Below, piece after piece: positions 5,909 to 7,673 of a stretch of DNA of 7,673 bases (the stretch's first letter is position 1; each line of letters starts with the position of its first letter). The notes under the pieces were generated by a model. It searched no databases. It saw only the letters and a program-made list of their open reading frames with translations, and was not told where the DNA came from. The DNA comes from PHAA01 sp964584415 (GTDB lineage: Bacteria; Bacillota; Syntrophomonadia; Syntrophomonadales; Syntrophomonadaceae), in contig CAZOZX010000103.1 of assembly GCA_964584415.1 (NCBI GenBank), forward strand, positions 1 through 7,673, read 5' to 3'. A program made the translations under genes and the position numbers.

Positions 5909-6658
5909 TTATTTCCCTTCTAGGCCTTCAATAAAAGCCAGTACATTTTTGCCCAAAACCTTATGATTATAGCCGCCTTCCAAAATCCCAAAGCAGCCGC
6001 CTTTATTGCGCTGGGCAGTCTCCCGCATCAACCGGCCCATACGAGTATAATCCTCGGTTTTCAGCAGACCGCCCCAGTCATCTTCATGATTGTCAAAGCC
6101 GGCCGAAGCGGCAATCAGGTCGGCATCGGTATACGCCAGCGCTTTTTCCACCCGGGTCAGGTATTCATCCCGGCTCCTGGTGTGTCCAGGATTGATGATG
6201 GTAATATAACTCCGGTTACCCAGGATATTGACGTTGCCGTCACCGAAATGAAGGTCAAAATCCAGGATGAAAGCACTCTTGAATTTCTGCTGCCATCTCA
6301 GTTTCTCCAGGGCTATGGCCATATTGTTGAAATAACAGAATCCCCATGAATTATCCGCCGAGGCATGATGTCCGGGCGGGCGGATAACCGCGAAACAAGG
6401 CTCGGTCAAACCGATCTCGGCTGCTTTGATGGCTCCGCCAGCTGCCAGTGCGGCAATATCATAGATCCCTTTGCGCTCTACATGTTCGATATGTTCCTCG
6501 GTGTGTACCTGGAGAATATCCTTTCTGGTGGCCGGTTCGGGTTGGATAAAAGTCACTTTGCCCTCCAGGGCGGCTGCCACCGCCCGAATTCTGCCATCCT
6601 TGGCGGCGGGGTCGCGCGCATACACCTGGTTAAAATCTTCATGGTAAACGACCTTCAT
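5909..6658 (-). CDS. Histone-deacetylase/acetylpolyamine-amidohydrolase family zinc hydrolase
   Basis: The 249-residue protein has the arginase-deacetylase fold signature: RPPGHHA (93-99, tandem His97-His98 acting as acid/base), GFCYFNN (106-112), DFDLHFGDG (133-141, with Asp135 and His137 as likely zinc ligands), SAGFDNHEDD (185-194, Asp189 as third ligand), and LEGGY (226-230, Tyr230 as the transition-state tyrosine). All residues needed for hydrolysis of an N-acetyl amide are visible. Bacterial members act in the cytoplasm on acetylated lysines, acetylpolyamines or other acyl amides; the substrate cannot be told here. At 249 residues it is shorter than the 300-plus typical of class I/II-like bacterial members. 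ATG 6656-6658 has GGGGGA a few bases upstream, and a TATAAT promoter lies about 70 nt further up. A second, broken copy of its 3' end lies beyond the mutS2-like gene at 3418-3510. Confidence 0.93.
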   Translation of the reverse strand: MKVVYHEDFNQVYARDPAAKDGRIRAVAAALEGKVTFIQPEPATRKDILQVHTEEHIEHVERKGIYDIAALAAGGAIKAAEIGLTEPCFAVIRPPGHHASADNSWGFCYFNNMAIALEKLRWQQKFKSAFILDFDLHFGDGNVNILGNRSYITIINPGHTRSRDEYLTRVEKALAYTDADLIAASAGFDNHEDDWGGLLKTEDYTRMGRLMRETAQRNKGGCFGILEGGYNHKVLGKNVLAFIEGLEGK

Positions 6659-6727
6659 TTTATCCCCCTTTCCAGTCAGACACTGCCTATTAATCTCGCC
6701 TCACAACTCATCTTTTCTCATATTTTG

Positions 6728-6756
6728 ATTATACTTGATGTTGGTAACCTGATTAA
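6728..6756 (-). promoter_or_regulatory. Promoter for the deacetylase-family gene
   Basis: A perfect TATAAT (6728-6733) is 17 nt downstream of TTAATC (6751-6756), which is a weak -35. The predicted start near 6721 gives a leader of about 60 nt. The rest of the 6664-6860 gap holds only short GC-rich hairpins without T runs. Confidence 0.5.
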
Positions 6757-6860
6757 AAGGATGGTGAAATTTTGTTGGACTGGCAAAGGGAATGACCGGC
6801 AGGAAAGCCTGGCAGGTTACTGTACCTGAATAGGCGTTAACCATGGCAGTTTTGCCGGGG

Positions 6861-7364
6861 TCACGGGTTCAAGTAGATGCTTAACAAAATACTCTGGGTA
6901 AGCTGCAGTACTGCTTCCGGCCCTGATTTCCTAAGCACGGCAGCCTGGATTGCACTCAGTGGCATCCAGTACGATACCGGTGCGGTGGGACTGGCAGCCA
7001 TAAGATTGGCATGCCGGTTCAGCTGATCGCGGAAGTCTTTCCCATTCCAGCTCAGTCTAGCAGCCCGTTCGGGCAATCTCTCCGGCTTGGTTAGCATGAT
7101 TGCCCGGGCCAGCGCCAAATCGTCACTGTCCGCTTCAACATCGATAGCGTGACTTGCATAGACTACCACCTCTGTACCGGTCAAGTCATTTTTGATAACC
7201 CGGGTAGCCGGTGGTATTCCCATGCCCAGTTCATAAATGGTCTGGGCCTGGGCAACTATTTTCAGCTCAGGCATTACTTTTTCCTGCAGCACCACCCTAT
7301 CCCAGTTATAGTTTATCCGGGTTGATTTTCTGGGCGTCCATTTGGCAGCCGGCCAAACCTTCAT
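6861..7364 (-). CDS. Hypothetical 167-residue soluble protein
   Basis: I do not recognise this protein. It has no signal peptide and no clear membrane segment. The N-terminus is basic and Trp-containing (MKVWPAAKWTPRKSTRINYNWD); the middle is a likely beta-rich part (LKIVAQ, TRVIKN, TEVVVYASHAIDVEA); residues about 75-150 look helical (DLALARAIMLT, ERAARLSWNG, IQAAVLRKSG, LQLTQSILLSIYLNP). The start ATG 7362-7364 overlaps the stop of the small membrane protein upstream in an ATGA arrangement, and GGGGGAG lies about 9 nt before it. So the two are translated together and probably work together. No convincing terminator follows, although CAGGT/ACCTG (6813-6828) and CAGG/CCTG (6800-6811) hairpins are present. 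Coding status is supported by the RBS and overlap, function is unknown. Confidence 0.75.
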   Translation of the reverse strand: MKVWPAAKWTPRKSTRINYNWDRVVLQEKVMPELKIVAQAQTIYELGMGIPPATRVIKNDLTGTEVVVYASHAIDVEADSDDLALARAIMLTKPERLPERAARLSWNGKDFRDQLNRHANLMAASPTAPVSYWMPLSAIQAAVLRKSGPEAVLQLTQSILLSIYLNP

Positions 7365-7519
7365 TTATTTACACTCCCCCGCTTAGCAGCCTTGTTATTA
7401 GTCCTAATAGTAGTATCCACCAGCCGGCCTTTTTTATTGCCGTCATGAGCCGCCCGCTCCACCAGGCCATAAATAAAAAAAACCGGACCCAGAAAAGTCC
7501 AGCCAGCATAGATTTCCAT
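7361..7519 (-). CDS. Small single-span membrane protein, 52 residues
   Basis: The protein begins MEIYAGWTFLGPVFFIYGLV, giving one hydrophobic segment at about residues 4-20, followed by a strongly basic, hydrophilic tail (ERAAHDGNKKGRL... to NNKAAKRGSVNK). By the positive-inside rule the tail should be in the cytoplasm. The start at 7517-7519 is preferred because AAAGGAGGG ends 7 nt before it; an upstream in-frame ATG (7547-7549) would add MPPYWKGGHC but has only a GAGGGG at 8-9 nt and lies within predicted RNA hairpins. The stop overlaps the start of the 167-residue gene, so it may anchor or partner that protein. I know no family for it. Its RBS lies in a hairpin, suggesting translational control. 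Confidence 0.65.
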   Translation of the reverse strand: MEIYAGWTFLGPVFFIYGLVERAAHDGNKKGRLVDTTIRTNNKAAKRGSVNK

Positions 7520-7522
7520 GCA

Positions 7523-7549
7523 ATGCCCTCCTTTCCAATAGGGAGGCAT
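7523..7549 (-). promoter_or_regulatory. Hairpin that hides the ribosome binding site of the small membrane protein
   Basis: On the minus strand ATGCCTCC (7542-7549) pairs with GGAGGGCAT (7523-7531), 8 bp with one bulged G, around a 10-nt loop. The GGAGG of the RBS is inside the stem and no T run follows, so the hairpin would block translation and not end transcription. Confidence 0.55.
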
Positions 7550-7610
7550 AAGGGTTTCCCCTCATACCCAATGGCCTTTGCCCGTATCGGTATGACTTAG
7601 GCGCAAAGAC
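7548..7610 (-). promoter_or_regulatory. Candidate riboswitch-like leader: H-type pseudoknot plus GAAA-capped hairpin
   Basis: P1 pairs GTCTTTGC(g)CC (7600-7610) with GGGCAAAGGC (7574-7583), 10 bp with one bulged G and one G-U pair. Within its loop, TCATACC (7589-7595) pairs perfectly with GGTATGA (7562-7568) beyond P1, forming an H-type pseudoknot with linkers of 4, 5 and 5 nt. The 3' arm overlaps a second hairpin, ATGAGGG-GAAA-CCCTTAT (7548-7565), so the two are exclusive, and that hairpin in turn overlaps the RBS-blocking stem at 7523-7549. This is the logic of a translational switch. It matches no riboswitch class I can name. A short reading frame (7562-7673) also crosses it. Confidence 0.4.
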
Positions 7611-7673
7611 TCGGTGAGCCAGTATCGTATTACATTATTCACCAGTATTCGGCGGAAAAGCTTGATTCCCTTT

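Noticed and set aside
6790..6860. GC-rich short hairpins as a terminator for the 167-residue gene
   Set aside because: Stems are only 4-5 bp and no T run follows, so a terminator cannot be supported.
7562..7673. An open minus-strand frame entering from the right edge and ending in SLRLSHTDTGKGHWV
   Set aside because: Thirty-six open codons are not rare by chance, no family is recognisable, and it overlaps the perfect pseudoknot pairings; kept only as an alternative explanation. Two other frames also end within 60 bases of the edge.

Overview
The window looks like a stretch of chromosome from an anaerobic, endospore-lineage Firmicute (Clostridia or Negativicutes/Sporomusa-like). This is an inference from three things: strong AGGAGG-type ribosome binding sites, frequent TTG starts, and a secreted protein with a copper-amine-oxidase-N-terminal 'stalk' domain beside a MutS2-like ATPase and a prokaryotic histone-deacetylase-fold amidohydrolase. 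All supported genes lie on the minus strand, so transcription runs from high to low coordinates. I found no convincing plus-strand gene.

In transcription order: (i) 7361-7673 holds a structured, possibly switch-like leader, then a 52-residue single-span membrane protein whose stop overlaps the start of an unrecognised 167-residue protein (6861-7364). (ii) 5909-6658 is an intact histone-deacetylase-family hydrolase with its own promoter. (iii) 5537-5908 is noncoding. It has a perfect -35 box and two terminator-like hairpins ahead of mutS2, suggesting an attenuated leader or a small RNA. (iv) 3569-5536 is a MutS2-like ATPase that lacks the Smr nuclease domain. (v) 3418-3510, just after it, is the broken 3' end of a second histone-deacetylase gene, about 89% identical over 80 bp to the end of the intact one. 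A strong terminator follows. (vi) 1213-3101 is a compact, AT-richer restriction-modification pair (D12-class adenine methyltransferase, then a DpnII/MboI-like endonuclease) with its own promoter and terminator. (vii) 598-1002 is a MaoC-like hotdog protein with its own promoter and terminator. (viii) 1-414 is the start of a secreted stalk-domain protein that runs off the window.

The restriction-modification pair looks like an insertion: it is flanked by two closely similar terminator hairpins and sits beside a decayed gene. The two genes act as a unit, with the methyltransferase made first and the endonuclease starting 2 nt after its stop. The other genes are only loosely linked, each or each pair having its own signals. 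The signals most likely to be undescribed are the pseudoknot plus RBS-hairpin leader at 7523-7610 and the promoter-to-terminator leader at 5636-5866.
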